Below, in pieces: positions 43,018 through 52,117 of a stretch of 64,000 nucleotides of DNA; within the stretch, counting starts at the first letter, position 1, and every line of letters begins with the position of its first letter. The position numbers and the translations under genes were made by a program. The DNA comes from an uncultured Prevotella sp. (GTDB taxonomy: Bacteria > Bacteroidota > Bacteroidia > Bacteroidales > Bacteroidaceae). The DNA lies in contig OMZV01000006.1 of NCBI GenBank assembly GCA_900315635.1, forward strand, positions 56,130 through 120,129, in the 5' to 3' direction. A model generated the notes under the pieces. The model had not been told where the DNA came from. It did not search any database and worked only from the letters and a program-made list of their open reading frames with translations.

Positions 43018-44847
43018 TCATTCACCAAGCACTTTCATGAACTCCTCGCCGGTGATAGTTTCCTTCTTGAGGAGGATTCCGGCGGCAGCGTCCATTTGAG
43101 CCTTGTGGTCGGTGATTATCTTCTTTGCCTTTTCGTGGGCATTGTGGATAATCTCGGCAACCTCCTTATCGATGTCACGAGCCGTCTCGGCAGAGCAGGT
43201 GAGCGACGAGTTGCCGCCAAGATAGCGGTTGCGAACTTGCTCAAGCTGCATCATTCCGTACTTGTCACTCATTCCGTAGATGGTAATCATCTCACGGGCA
43301 AGCTGTGTAGCCTTTTCAATATCATTGCTTGCTCCGGTTGTGACAGTATGGCACATTATTTCCTCTGCGGCACGACCACCTGTCAGTGTGGCTATGCGGT
43401 TGAGCATCTCCTGTTTGCTCATGAGGTGTTTCTCGCCTGCGTCAACCTGCATTGTGTAGCCAAGGGCTCCGCTGGTACGTGGAACAATAGTTATCTTCTC
43501 TACCGGAGCAGAGTGGCTCTGGCAAGCTGCAACCATGGCGTGACCAATCTCGTGGTAGGATATAATCCTCTTTTCCTCAGGCGAAATGACTGCGCCTTTC
43601 TTCTGTTCTCCGGCAATAACGGTTTCAACACTTTCCTCAAGGTCCTCCGTTTCAATCTGATTCTTGCCAAGGCGGACGGCACGAAGGGCTGCCTCATTGA
43701 CGATATTTGCAATGTCGGCACCACTTGAACCGGCTGTGGCACGACCCACTTTGTCAAGGTCAATGTCGCCATGCTTGACGTCTTTAAGGTGAACTTTCAG
43801 TATAGCCTTACGTCCCTCAAGGTCAGGGAGCTCCATTATTATGCGGCGGTCGAAACGTCCCGGACGAAGCAACGCCTTATCCAACGACTCCGGACGGTTG
43901 GTGGCAGCAAGGATGACGAGACCCTTTGTGGCATCGAAACCATCCATCTCGGTGAGCAACTGGTTGAGGGTCTGCTCACGTTCATCGTTACCCATGGCAC
44001 GGTCACGGCTCTGTCCGATGGCATCAATCTCATCGATGAAGATTATACATGGTGCCTTCTGCTGGGCTTGCTGGAACAAGTCGCGCACCTTTGCGGCACC
44101 CATTCCGACGAACATCTGCACGAACTCACTTCCCGAAATAGAGAAGAACGGCACGTGAGCCTCGCCTGCAACGGCACGGGCTATCAATGTCTTACCTGTT
44201 CCCGGAGGTCCTACGAGCAGTGCGCCCTTAGGCAGTTTGGCTCCAAGACGTGTGTATTTCTGCGGATTGTGGAGGAAGTCGACAATCTCTTTCAGCGTTG
44301 CCTTTGCCTCGTCCTGTCCCGCGACATCATCGAAAGTAGTCTTTATGTCGGTCTCGGCATAGACTTTCGCGCCACTCTTTCCAAGCGAGAGGAATCCGCC
44401 TCCGCCGGCGCCGCCTTTCATCACACGCTTTGCGCCCCATTGCCACAGTCCGAAGAAGATGACGGCAGGGAGTATCCACCATATTATAAAGTCGAGCAGT
44501 GGAGAGTTCTTTTGCGGCAGAGTCTTAGTAAACTCGATGTGTCCGCTCTTGTTCGGGCTCTTCGCCTTAATCAGACGGTCAACGAGTTGCGGGTCGTTTA
44601 CCTCGGCGGTCTTGAAGTTTTCCTTACCAACGGTGAAGTAAACAACATCGTCCTTGATAAGCACTTTCGACACCTTGCCCTGGTCGACATAGCTTATGAA
44701 CGTTGCATAATCGGTGTCCTTAGTCGTCGGTTGCCCGAAGTTAGGGTAGACGAAGACGTTTAGGGCAAGCAGAAGAAGCATGATCCAGAAGAATGTATTC
44801 CAGTTGAACCACGATTGTTGCTGTTTTGGTTTCTCTTTCTTTTCCAT
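43018..44847 (-). CDS. ftsH: ATP-dependent zinc metalloprotease FtsH
   Basis: A 609-residue inner-membrane AAA protease. The ATG at 44847 ([11 protein letters not shown]) is chosen over a TTG two codons earlier. Two membrane helices flank a periplasmic domain (about residues 20-38 and 115-135). The AAA domain has Walker A GPPGTGKT, Walker [13 protein letters not shown] and an arginine finger region (RPGRFDRRI). The zinc site HEIGH ([12 protein letters not shown]) marks the peptidase. It degrades membrane and short-lived cytoplasmic proteins as a hexamer. The C-terminus is slightly shorter than in E. coli. It is transcribed toward the repeat-filled gap; the neighbour 66 bases upstream on the same strand is the AlbA_2 gene. 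Confidence 0.97.
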   Translation of the reverse strand: MEKKEKPKQQQSWFNWNTFFWIMLLLLALNVFVYPNFGQPTTKDTDYATFISYVDQGKVSKVLIKDDVVYFTVGKENFKTAEVNDPQLVDRLIKAKSPNKSGHIEFTKTLPQKNSPLLDFIIWWILPAVIFFGLWQWGAKRVMKGGAGGGGFLSLGKSGAKVYAETDIKTTFDDVAGQDEAKATLKEIVDFLHNPQKYTRLGAKLPKGALLVGPPGTGKTLIARAVAGEAHVPFFSISGSEFVQMFVGMGAAKVRDLFQQAQQKAPCIIFIDEIDAIGQSRDRAMGNDEREQTLNQLLTEMDGFDATKGLVILAATNRPESLDKALLRPGRFDRRIIMELPDLEGRKAILKVHLKDVKHGDIDLDKVGRATAGSSGADIANIVNEAALRAVRLGKNQIETEDLEESVETVIAGEQKKGAVISPEEKRIISYHEIGHAMVAACQSHSAPVEKITIVPRTSGALGYTMQVDAGEKHLMSKQEMLNRIATLTGGRAAEEIMCHTVTTGASNDIEKATQLAREMITIYGMSDKYGMMQLEQVRNRYLGGNSSLTCSAETARDIDKEVAEIIHNAHEKAKKIITDHKAQMDAAAGILLKKETITGEEFMKVLGE

Positions 44848-44913
44848 AAACAATATATTAGTTTCTAGTTATTTTCCTACAAAAAGCGTTCCAATCCAAC
44901 GGTTTAAACGCTA

Positions 44914-45543
44914 TTATTCGAGTGAGAAGAGGAACTTCGTGTCGGCATACTCCCACCGTGCTATACCATAACGGATGAGCCGTGCCAGTGTGCCGATGAC
45001 GTGATGGCGTCCCTGGCGGCTCAGGCGGACGAGTCGGTTGAGCGTTACCTGCGGGTTCTCCTTCATCACATTGATGAATGCCTGCTCAGTGTCGGTGTAG
45101 TGCATCATGGTCTGGGGCATCTGCTCCTGCCGCCAAATCTCAAGGTGGACGGGCGAAGCGACGATATTCTCATCGGCTATACGGATATAAGCCACCAGCT
45201 TGCCATCGTCGTCAATGGCATAAACCGGCTTGCGGCTAGCCGGAGGAATCGTCGCGATAACCACCGTTCTGCCATCGGCATGGAATGTCTCAAAGCCTAT
45301 CTTCGACTCAGGCTTGCAGTATTTATAGGCGGCAGCATGCATCATGTATATCTCTTCCTCCGACTTTACGCCCGATATGTTGCCGTCGTCACGAACTCCG
45401 ATGAGCAGCCGCCCGCCATCGGTATTGGCAAAAGCCGACACCGACTTCGCCAGTTTCACTGCATCCTGTACCTTATATTTAAAGTCCTGCTGACTGTGTT
45501 CTCCTTGTGAAATAAGGTTCAACAGGTATTTTTTGTCGTCCAT
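44914..45543 (-). CDS. AlbA_2/Schlafen-type putative nucleic-acid-binding protein
   Basis: A 209-residue cytoplasmic protein. The start at 45543 (MDDKKYLLNLI) is chosen because a -7 element, TAATTTTG, lies at 45561-45568, downstream of an earlier possible start. Residues about 10-125 have the AlbA_2 pattern (QQDFKYKVQDAVKLAKSVSAFANTDGG, then LLIGVRDDGNISG). The C-terminal part (about 150-209) looks like a small winged helix. Members are described as ATP- or nucleic-acid-binding regulators, but the role is not established. It lies upstream of ftsH in the same direction and shares a compact divergent promoter region with icd. Confidence 0.8.
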   Translation of the reverse strand: MDDKKYLLNLISQGEHSQQDFKYKVQDAVKLAKSVSAFANTDGGRLLIGVRDDGNISGVKSEEEIYMMHAAAYKYCKPESKIGFETFHADGRTVVIATIPPASRKPVYAIDDDGKLVAYIRIADENIVASPVHLEIWRQEQMPQTMMHYTDTEQAFINVMKENPQVTLNRLVRLSRQGRHHVIGTLARLIRYGIARWEYADTKFLFSLE

Positions 45544-45560
45544 TACATTTAATTTACGTA

Positions 45561-45608
45561 CAAAATTAGCCCAAATAGTTTGATTCAGAAAACTTTTTGC
45601 TATCTTTG
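45561..45608. promoter_or_regulatory. Overlapping divergent promoters of icd and the AlbA_2 gene
   Basis: Plus strand: TTTG at 45579-45582, an 18-base spacer, TATCTTTG at 45601-45608. Minus strand: TAATTTTG at 45561-45568. Both put the transcript start downstream of tempting early start codons and so decide the starts of both genes. Confidence 0.7.
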
Positions 45609-45641
45609 CCAATGAAATTACGACAATTTAAGAAATCGCTT

Positions 45642-46853
45642 ATGGAAAAGATTAAGATGACGACTCCACTCGTTGAGATGGACGGCGACGAGATGACACG
45701 TATTCTCTGGAAGATGATAAAGGACGAGCTCATTCTTCCTTTCGTCGACCTGAAGACTGAATATTACGACCTCGGACTACCCCACCGCGATGAGACCGGC
45801 GACCAGGTAACTATCGATTCGGCAAAGGCAGCGTGCAAGTATGGCGTTGCCGTGAAGTGCGCCACCATCACACCTAACGCCCAGCGCATGACTGAATACA
45901 AGCTCCACAAGATGTGGAAGAGTCCTAACGGCACTATCCGAAGCATCATGGACGGCACCGTTTTCCGTGCTCCTATCACCATTCCGTCAATCCATCCGGT
46001 AGTGAAGAACTGGGAGAAGCCTATCACCATAGCCCGTCATGCTTACGGCGATGTCTACAAGAGTGTGGAGATTCGTGCCGACGAGCCGGGTGTTGCCAAG
46101 CTTGTCTTCGACGGAAAGAGCGGCAAGCACCAGGAAGTAGAGATTCACAACTTCGAGGGTGCCGGCGTTATCCAGGGCATGCACAACACCGACAAGAGTA
46201 TCCGTTCGTTCGCTCACAGCTGCTTCAAGTTTGCTGTCGACACTAAGCAGGACCTCTGGTTTGCCACCAAGGATACCATCTCGAAGACTTACGACGCACG
46301 CTTCCGCCAGATTTTCCAGGAGGTTTACGATAATGAATACAAGGAGAAGTTCGAGAAACTGGGCATTACTTATTTCTATACTCTCATCGACGACGCCGTG
46401 GCTCGTGTCATCCGCTCGAAGGGTGGATTCATCTGGGCTTGCAAGAACTATGACGGCGATGTCATGAGCGATATGCTCTCAACGGCCTTTGGCTCACTGG
46501 CTATGATGACGTCTGTGCTCGTTTCGCCTGACGGCAACTATGAATATGAGGCTGCCCACGGCACTGTTACCCGCCATTACTACAGGTATCTGAAGGGCGA
46601 GGAGACTTCTACCAACCCTATGGCGACGATATTCGCCTGGAGCGGCGCTCTCCGCAAGCGTGGCGAGCTCGATGGCATCGATGCTCTTGTCAATTTCGGC
46701 AATCAGCTCGAAGGCGCCTGCTTCGATACTCTCAACGACGGTATCGCCACCAAGGACCTTGTCAACCTCATGGAGGGTGTCGAGGTAAAGCCTGCCAACT
46801 CGAAGGAGTTCATAGCGGCTATCAGGGAGAGACTGGAGAAGAGATTAGGATAA
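45642..46853 (+). CDS. icd: NADP-dependent isocitrate dehydrogenase
   Basis: A 403-residue cytoplasmic TCA-cycle enzyme converting isocitrate to 2-oxoglutarate. It is of the eukaryote-like homodimeric type, as shown by VEMDGDEMTRILW at the start, the substrate loop SPNGTIRSIMDGTVFR, DDAVARVIRSKGGFIWACKNYDGDVMSD (metal-binding aspartates), and the coenzyme block EAAHGTVTRHYY. The start at 45642 is chosen because the promoter at 45579-45608 rules out earlier ATGs. A perfect 32-base palindrome follows 5 bases after the stop. Confidence 0.97.
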   Translation: MEKIKMTTPLVEMDGDEMTRILWKMIKDELILPFVDLKTEYYDLGLPHRDETGDQVTIDSAKAACKYGVAVKCATITPNAQRMTEYKLHKMWKSPNGTIRSIMDGTVFRAPITIPSIHPVVKNWEKPITIARHAYGDVYKSVEIRADEPGVAKLVFDGKSGKHQEVEIHNFEGAGVIQGMHNTDKSIRSFAHSCFKFAVDTKQDLWFATKDTISKTYDARFRQIFQEVYDNEYKEKFEKLGITYFYTLIDDAVARVIRSKGGFIWACKNYDGDVMSDMLSTAFGSLAMMTSVLVSPDGNYEYEAAHGTVTRHYYRYLKGEETSTNPMATIFAWSGALRKRGELDGIDALVNFGNQLEGACFDTLNDGIATKDLVNLMEGVEVKPANSKEFIAAIRERLEKRLG

Positions 46854-46858
46854 TAGGC

Positions 46859-46933
46859 TTTTGGGCATATTAGGCCTAATATGCCCAAAATGCCTAATAT
46901 GCCTAATAAGCCTAATAAGCCTAATAAGCCTAA
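46859..46933. repeat. Perfect 32-base palindrome followed by a 9-bp repeat run
   Basis: TTTTGGGCATATTAGG (46859-46874) is followed directly by its reverse complement, then by CCTAATATG and CCTAATAAG units of 9 bases to about 46933. It separates icd from the MgtC gene. Related GGGCATA-type sequences lie at 55938-55969 and 58137-58245. Confidence 0.8.
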
Positions 46934-46946
46934 AGCTCAAAAGACA

Positions 46947-47600
46947 ATGACTGACCACATAATTACTTTCACCATTCGACTCATTGTCGCCATGATTCTC
47001 GGCGGCATAGTAGGACTGGAGCGGGAGTACCGTGCCAAGGACGCCGGCTTCCGCACCCACTTCCTCGTTGCCATCGGGTCAGCCCTCTTCACACTCATAT
47101 CCATGTATGGCTTTGCCGACGGCGTGAAGGACACATCGCGTGTAGCAGCGCAGGTCGTCTCGGGTATTGGCTTCCTCGGTGCCGGTATCATCGTGTTCCA
47201 GCGGAATGTCATCCGTGGACTGACCACGGCGGCCGGACTATGGGTGACGGCGGCTATCGGCATGGCGTGCGGAGTGGGACAGTTCTATATGGCGGTACTT
47301 GTCACGTTGCTGATTCTCATTGGACTGGAGGTACTTAACAGGTTCATTCCGCACATTGGCTCTTCGTCGGTTCAGCTTTCGTTCTCATCGCCATCAAGGA
47401 AGGATGTCGCCGATGCAATAATGAACATAAGGAAGATTGTCGTCGATGTCATTTCCTACGAGATAAAGAACAAGGAATCGGACAAAGGCGAATACTATAA
47501 GGTCCAGATGGAAGTCCGCACTAAGCACCGGCAGCGCAACGACCGGATACTTGAGATTCTCAAGGACTTCGACAATGTGAATATAATAGATGTGGAATAA
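46947..47600 (+). CDS. MgtC/SapB-family inner membrane protein
   Basis: A 217-residue protein; the start at 46947 (MTDHIITFTIRL) is chosen. An open frame extends 22 codons further upstream, but these come from the 9-bp repeat run and read as Pro-Lys/Asn repeats, unlikely as a membrane protein start. Four to five hydrophobic segments are visible in the first 140 residues, with the family core GGIVGLEREYRAKDAGFRTHFLVAIGSALF as two adjoining blocks and GIGFLGAGIIVF. The soluble C-terminal domain (about 145-217) resembles an ACT-like fold. MgtC proteins affect magnesium homeostasis and ATP synthase; the exact role here is unknown. Confidence 0.88.
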   Translation: MTDHIITFTIRLIVAMILGGIVGLEREYRAKDAGFRTHFLVAIGSALFTLISMYGFADGVKDTSRVAAQVVSGIGFLGAGIIVFQRNVIRGLTTAAGLWVTAAIGMACGVGQFYMAVLVTLLILIGLEVLNRFIPHIGSSSVQLSFSSPSRKDVADAIMNIRKIVVDVISYEIKNKESDKGEYYKVQMEVRTKHRQRNDRILEILKDFDNVNIIDVE

Positions 47601-47648
47601 GAAGGTCTTTGCGACAAAGTTTATATAAATTGAAGTAATATTTATCAA

Positions 47649-47683
47649 AAAGGGAACAGATTAACAGGTTTGTTCCCTTTTTT
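47649..47683 (+). terminator. Terminator after the MgtC gene
   Basis: AAAGGGAACA (47649-47658) pairs with TGTTCCCTTT (47671-47680) around a 12-base loop and is followed by a T-run. It is a typical intrinsic terminator on the plus strand. Confidence 0.8.
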
Positions 47684-47711
47684 CTATTCCTTTGCAGACA
47701 CTAACAGGAAA

Positions 47712-48653
47712 ATGATTAAGACAATATTGACGATAACGGGTAGCGACAGCACAAACGAGTCTGGCATTCAAGCCGACATCAACACAATCACATCACTTGG
47801 CGCAAAGGCATTGTCGGTAGTTACGTCCGTAACCATACAGAACACTCTGGGTATTCAGGACTTCTACGACTTGCCTGCCGAGGTGGTAAGCGGACAGCTC
47901 GACGCTATCATCAATGATGTTGAGCCTACCGTAGTCAAGATTGGAATGATTCGCAGTTCCGACGTGCTTCAGGTAATTGTCAATGCACTGAAGCGCTATC
48001 ATCCGCACGCCGTCGTCTACGACCCAGTTCTCTTTTCGAGCCGTGGCGACCGCCTGATGGGTTCTGAAGCCGTTGAACTTATCAAGCGATACTTGTTTCC
48101 ACTATGTACCGTCATCGTTATTCGCCGTCGGGAGAGTGAGGCTTTGCTGCACGACTATATAAAGAATAATGTGTGTATCCTTGCCGACAGTGCCGAACAT
48201 GGCTATGCCAATGACTTCTCGTCGGCTCTCGCCGTCTATCTGGCTGAAGGACTTGCCGCCGACAAAGCTATAGAGAAGGCTCACAGCTACATCAACCGCC
48301 GGACGACCAAGGCTGACCGATTGCAAGGAAGGAGCGGTGAGCTTTACAATGAGTTTATAGCCCGGGTGGAGAAGGATTACCTCCAAAGCAGCGACGTGGC
48401 ACATTATGCCGACGCGCTGAATGTCAGCGGACGCTATCTGGCACAGGTCTGCCGACGTATTGCGGGTAAGTCGCCTAAGAATATCATTGACAGCTATCAG
48501 ATTAAGGGACTGAAGACAAGACTGGCTTCGACCGATGACAGCATTCAACAGATAGCACGTGAATTCGGCTTTGCCAATCAGGCTCATCTGTCGAAGTTCT
48601 TCAAGAAATATGTGGGGAGTTCACCTACTGAGTACAGAAGGAGGAGAAGTTAG
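47712..48653 (+). CDS. ThiD-like kinase domain (degenerate) fused to AraC-type DNA-binding domain
   Basis: A 313-residue protein; the start at 47712 (MIKTILTITGSDS) aligns with ThiD starts. Residues 1-210 are a ribokinase-type phosphomethylpyrimidine/pyridoxine kinase domain (GIQADINTITSLGAKALSV, VVYDPVLFSSRGDRLM). The ATP/anion-hole block that reads HGTGC in active enzymes is HGYAN here, and the substrate motif is SDSTNESG. Residues 215-313 are an AraC helix-turn-helix domain (LNVSGRYLAQVCRR, IAREFGFANQAHLSKFFKKYVG). Loss of the catalytic block suggests a ligand-sensing rather than kinase role. The pdxS-pdxT genes follow on the same strand, so it probably senses a B6 vitamer or pyrimidine and controls them. 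Confidence 0.88.
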   Translation: MIKTILTITGSDSTNESGIQADINTITSLGAKALSVVTSVTIQNTLGIQDFYDLPAEVVSGQLDAIINDVEPTVVKIGMIRSSDVLQVIVNALKRYHPHAVVYDPVLFSSRGDRLMGSEAVELIKRYLFPLCTVIVIRRRESEALLHDYIKNNVCILADSAEHGYANDFSSALAVYLAEGLAADKAIEKAHSYINRRTTKADRLQGRSGELYNEFIARVEKDYLQSSDVAHYADALNVSGRYLAQVCRRIAGKSPKNIIDSYQIKGLKTRLASTDDSIQQIAREFGFANQAHLSKFFKKYVGSSPTEYRRRRS

Positions 48654-48826
48654 TCCCCACCAAGCCTCCCCCAAGGGGAGGATGTTTAATCACCAAACTT
48701 AGTTAAAGTAAGATTTGAGTAAGAAAAGAACATTTAACAACAACAATTATAAACACAAAAACTCCATTTAAGGTTATTTCTTTTATGTAACTAAACACCA
48801 TCCCCTTGGGGGAGGCTTGGTGGGGA
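48654..48826. repeat. 173-bp MITE-like element with family C1 inverted ends
   Basis: The left end (48654-48684, starting TCCCCACCAAGCCTCCCC) and right end (48799-48826, ending CTTGGTGGGGA) are inverted copies sharing about 26 bases. Together they bracket an AT-rich interior. The left end abuts the stop codon of the ThiD-AraC gene, and the right end stops 13 bases before pdxS. The interior must hold any dedicated pdxST promoter; no clear TAnnTTTG is seen. Confidence 0.75.
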
Positions 48827-48839
48827 TTTTAAGACAATT

Positions 48840-49712
48840 ATGGAAAATAGACAAGAACTGAACCGCAACCTTGCACAGATGCTCAAGGGCGGTGTTATCA
48901 TGGACGTTACAACTCCTGAGCAGGCAAAGATTGCCGAGAATGCCGGAGCTTGCGCAGTAATGGCTTTGGAACGTATTCCGGCTGACATTCGTGCTGCCGG
49001 CGGTGTTGCCCGCATGAGCGATCCAAAGATGATAAAGAGTATTCAGAATGCTGTATCAATACCTGTTATGGCTAAATGCCGTATCGGTCATATTGCCGAG
49101 GCGCAGATACTTGAGGCTATCGAAATAGACTATATCGACGAGAGTGAAGTGCTTTCGCCAGCCGATAATGTTTACCATATCGACAAGACAAAGTTTAAGG
49201 TTCCGTTCGTCTGTGGCGCAAAGAACCTCAGCGAGGCTCTCCGCCGTATTGCCGAGGGTGCGTCAATGATTCGCACCAAGGGCGAGCCGGGCACAGGCGA
49301 TGTTGTTCAGGCTGTCCAGCACATGAGGATTATGCAGAGCGAGATTCGCCGTCTTGCCAACATGTCGGAGGACGAGCTCTATGAGGCTGCAAAGCAACTC
49401 CAGGCTCCTTACGATCTCGTGAAGTACGTCCATGACAATGGCAAACTACCTGTCGTCAACTTTGCAGCCGGTGGTGTAGCAACTCCTGCCGACGCAGCAC
49501 TGATGATGCAGCTTGGTGCTGAGGGCGTTTTCGTGGGCTCAGGTATCTTCAAGAGCGGCAATCCGGCTAAGCGTGCCGCCGCCATCGTGCAGGCTGTAAC
49601 CAACTACAACGACCCGAAGAAGCTTGCTGAGCTCAGCGAGGATCTCGGTCCGGCAATGGTTGGTATCAACGAGGAAGAGATAAAGGTTCTGATGGCTGAG
49701 CGCGGCAAATAA
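48840..49712 (+). CDS. pdxS: Pyridoxal 5'-phosphate synthase subunit PdxS
   Basis: A 290-residue synthase subunit of the DXP-independent vitamin B6 pathway. It builds PLP from ribose 5-phosphate, glyceraldehyde 3-phosphate and ammonia delivered by PdxT. The (beta/alpha)8 barrel is complete, with Asp22 (GGVIMDVT), Lys79 ([10 protein letters not shown]) and Lys147 ([11 protein letters not shown]) as the known catalytic residues. The C-terminal GPAMVGIN segment is also present. The length is normal. pdxT starts 14 bases downstream. The ThiD-AraC gene upstream is a likely regulator. Confidence 0.97.
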   Translation: MENRQELNRNLAQMLKGGVIMDVTTPEQAKIAENAGACAVMALERIPADIRAAGGVARMSDPKMIKSIQNAVSIPVMAKCRIGHIAEAQILEAIEIDYIDESEVLSPADNVYHIDKTKFKVPFVCGAKNLSEALRRIAEGASMIRTKGEPGTGDVVQAVQHMRIMQSEIRRLANMSEDELYEAAKQLQAPYDLVKYVHDNGKLPVVNFAAGGVATPADAALMMQLGAEGVFVGSGIFKSGNPAKRAAAIVQAVTNYNDPKKLAELSEDLGPAMVGINEEEIKVLMAERGK

Positions 49713-49726
49713 AAGCGTATACATCT

Positions 49727-50299
49727 ATGACAAGAAAGAGAATCGCAGTCCTAGCCCTTCAAGGCGCTTTCATTGAGCATGAGAAAATGCTCACCGATAT
49801 AGGTGTCGACAGCTTTGAGGTTCGTCAGCTGGCCGACTGGAATCAGCCCAAGGACGGACTGATAATCCCCGGCGGCGAGTCGACGACACAGCTGAAGCTG
49901 CTTAAGGACTTAGGATTGCTTGAGCCGATACGGACAGCCATAGAGAAAGGGTTGCCTGTATTCGGTACTTGCGCCGGACTGATACTGCTGGCGAAGAAGG
50001 TTGAAGGTGAGGACTTCGACCGTATCTCTACAATGGATATTGACGTCCGCCGCAATGCTTACGGTCGTCAGCTGGGAAGCTTTGCCACTAAGGCTGAGTT
50101 CAAAGGCATCGGCGAGATTCCGATGACGTTCATCCGTGCGCCATATATAAATAATGTATATGGTAGTTCGGAGGTTCTGGCCACGGCGGGAGGACACATT
50201 GTTGCGGCAAAGGAGGGCAACCAGCTCGTCACGTCTTTCCACCCCGAGCTGAATGACGACACAAGCGTTCACCGATATTTTATTGACAATATGCTGTAA
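49727..50299 (+). CDS. pdxT: Pyridoxal 5'-phosphate synthase glutaminase subunit PdxT
   Basis: A 190-residue class I glutamine amidotransferase that supplies ammonia to PdxS. The catalytic triad is intact: Cys82 in [12 protein letters not shown], His172 and Glu174 in SFHPEL. The oxyanion-hole motif IIPGGESTT is near residue 46. It follows pdxS by 14 bases in the usual two-gene operon and is followed by a 22-bp repeat run and a bidirectional terminator. Confidence 0.97.
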   Translation: MTRKRIAVLALQGAFIEHEKMLTDIGVDSFEVRQLADWNQPKDGLIIPGGESTTQLKLLKDLGLLEPIRTAIEKGLPVFGTCAGLILLAKKVEGEDFDRISTMDIDVRRNAYGRQLGSFATKAEFKGIGEIPMTFIRAPYINNVYGSSEVLATAGGHIVAAKEGNQLVTSFHPELNDDTSVHRYFIDNML

Positions 50300-50326
50300 G
50301 CAACCGCTACTTGTAGGACAAGTAAT

Positions 50327-50421
50327 GGTTAAACGCTGTTCAAACAACGGTTATATTCTGTTCAAACAACGGTTAAACACAATGCAAAAGGGCATCTTCC
50401 GTATAACGAAAGATGCCCTTT
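50327..50421. terminator. 22-bp repeat run and bidirectional terminator after pdxT
   Basis: GGTTA blocks at 50327, 50349 and 50371 are exactly 22 bases apart with TGTTCAAACAAC between them. Then AAAGGGCATCTT (50387-50398) pairs with AAGATGCCCTTT (50410-50421) in a strong hairpin flanked by A- and T-rich sequence. It serves the convergent pdxT and endonuclease genes. Confidence 0.8.
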
Positions 50422-50471
50422 AAATATCTATTTAAGCGTTAAGATTCTCACGCTTTTGTCTCTGACAGCCA

Positions 50472-51995
50472 TTATCTGACGACGATCTTCTTTCCATTGC
50501 GGATATACAATCCACGAGGAAGATTGTCAAGGCTCTTGCCTACGAACTGACCCTGGATTGTGTAAACGGCTCCGTCGCCGACAATCTCTGTACGCTCGAT
50601 ATTCTTTATGGCGTCCGGAGTGACCGACTTCTCGACCTGTTCATACAGCATTGGCATTATTCCATCGCTCTGCTGACCGTTGTAGCAACCGAAAGAAGTA
50701 TATCCTTTAGAGTACTGAATGAAGTAAGTGGCGTCAGTAAGTATCTTGAATGATCCGTCGGCATTTACTGTAATAGTCCAGACGTCGGCGTCATTTGCAT
50801 TGCTGGAAACACTCAGGGTCTTGTAGGTTCCGTCGTGCCAGAGGTAGCGCTTGTTCTTGTCGATGATGACATAACCGCCATTCTGAGCGTCGATTGTAAA
50901 CGCATTGTCGGTCGAAGAGAGTGTTATTGTATCGTTGACAGCATTAACGGTAGTTACCTTAGGATAGCCATAGTTCTGTGAACTGCCAAGCGGCATCATC
51001 GCGTGGAGTGTTCCGTTCTCATTGGCAACGATTAAATAGAGCTTTCCAGGGGTTACATTGTTAGCCGCACTGAAATAATATACGTCGTCAGGAGTATCCG
51101 GTTTGTCAGGAACAACTGGCACTGTACCGGTCCAATAGCGGTCGTCGTCATCGGCAGTCGTTACGGATGTGCTAGGGTCGAAGGCTACATTGGCACTGTC
51201 GCCCCATACATATTCGGCTAGATGAGGGTAGTCGATGAGCAGGTTGCGGTTGCCTTCTATCTTGGCTACGGCATTGTTGCGGGCAATCTCAAGAGTACTG
51301 ATAGAGTCCTGTTTTCCCCATTTGATATAGAGGGTTGAAGCCCAAGGCTTAAGACCAGGGTAGTCTTCATTGTTCATTGTCTGAAGTCCTGTGCCCGAGA
51401 ATGTCAGGTCGGCGTAGGCAATAGCCATATACATATAACTACGGGCAAAGTCGCCTTTGAACTGGTCGCCCGGCTCCCATGCCTTCGATGTGTGGACTCC
51501 GGTTCCAACTTGGTCGTAGCCTTCCTCGCCCTGACCGTTGGTTACCTCGTCCATAGGGTAGTTGTTCTTCGAAGAGTTTGCCTTGGAATCGGATGGATAG
51601 AGGTTGTATAAGTCCTTGTAAGCATTGTTGCTGGCTCCACCCCACCAACTCTTAGGGAACGAATGTTCGATGTTCATTCCGCTGATGGCACGGTTGCGGT
51701 TGCCTTTCTCAAAGTAAAACTTCTTTGAGCTATAACGATTGTAACACTCATTAGTCGACGTGTTACGGTCGGTCTGGTAGAAACCATCCCAAGTGTGTCC
51801 GCTACCTGAGCCATAGCTTAGGACTTGCTGTGGTTTAAGCAGTGGCATAAGTGCTGATTTCAGGCTTGCTCCCTTCTTTCCCTTGAGCGATGACGCATAC
51901 CGAACAAGTGACTGACGGTCAATGGCATTGGCTTCCATGCCTATGCCGAGAAGCAACACGATGAGCGTTGCCAGTAAGGATGTCTTTTTAGTCAT
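50472..51995 (-). CDS. Secreted endonuclease I with probable type IX sorting tail
   Basis: A 507-residue protein. The start at 51995 (MTKKTSLLATL) is fixed by the promoter at 52022-52052, which lies downstream of an earlier open start. The signal peptide is residues 1-24. Residues about 50-270 are an endonuclease I domain of the beta-beta-alpha-metal type (MNIEHSFPKSWWGG with the catalytic His, DLYNLYPSDSKANSSKNNYP). A beta-rich middle region follows. The last 35 residues (VYTIQGQFVGKSL, LPRGLYIRNGKKIVVR) match type A C-terminal signals of the type IX secretion system. It probably degrades extracellular DNA or RNA for nutrients. Confidence 0.88.
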   Translation of the reverse strand: MTKKTSLLATLIVLLLGIGMEANAIDRQSLVRYASSLKGKKGASLKSALMPLLKPQQVLSYGSGSGHTWDGFYQTDRNTSTNECYNRYSSKKFYFEKGNRNRAISGMNIEHSFPKSWWGGASNNAYKDLYNLYPSDSKANSSKNNYPMDEVTNGQGEEGYDQVGTGVHTSKAWEPGDQFKGDFARSYMYMAIAYADLTFSGTGLQTMNNEDYPGLKPWASTLYIKWGKQDSISTLEIARNNAVAKIEGNRNLLIDYPHLAEYVWGDSANVAFDPSTSVTTADDDDRYWTGTVPVVPDKPDTPDDVYYFSAANNVTPGKLYLIVANENGTLHAMMPLGSSQNYGYPKVTTVNAVNDTITLSSTDNAFTIDAQNGGYVIIDKNKRYLWHDGTYKTLSVSSNANDADVWTITVNADGSFKILTDATYFIQYSKGYTSFGCYNGQQSDGIMPMLYEQVEKSVTPDAIKNIERTEIVGDGAVYTIQGQFVGKSLDNLPRGLYIRNGKKIVVR

Positions 51996-52021
51996 TGAAT
52001 AGTTAATAATGGTTGGGGTTG

Positions 52022-52052
52022 CAAAGTTAATTCCTTTTTTCGGTAATTGCAA
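52022..52052 (-). promoter_or_regulatory. Promoter of the endonuclease I gene
   Basis: Minus strand: TTG at 52050-52052, a 20-base spacer, TAACTTTG at 52022-52029, 26 bases before the ATG at 51995. Confidence 0.75.
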
Positions 52053-52070
52053 GTAAAAAGGGGAAAAACT

Positions 52071-52113
52071 AATATCCCCACCAGGCTGCCTTTTGGGACT
52101 TGGTGGGGATATT
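52071..52113 (-). terminator. Terminator of the starch operon
   Basis: AATATCCCCACCA (52071-52083) and TGGTGGGGATATT (52101-52113) are perfect 13-base arms with a 17-base loop. On the minus strand a T-rich stretch (AGTTTTTCCCC) follows. The stem resembles the family C1 repeats, so a mobile palindrome may have been adopted as a terminator. Confidence 0.75.
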
Positions 52114-52117
52114 TTCC

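Noticed and set aside
45597-45641. Earlier start codons for isocitrate dehydrogenase
   Set aside because: The -7 box TATCTTTG at 45601-45608 puts transcription start after the first candidate, and family members begin at the MEKIKM start at 45642.
46881-46946. N-terminal extension of the MgtC-type protein with Pro-Lys/Asn repeats
   Set aside because: It is produced by the 9-bp intergenic repeat; the family begins close to MTDHIITF at 46947.
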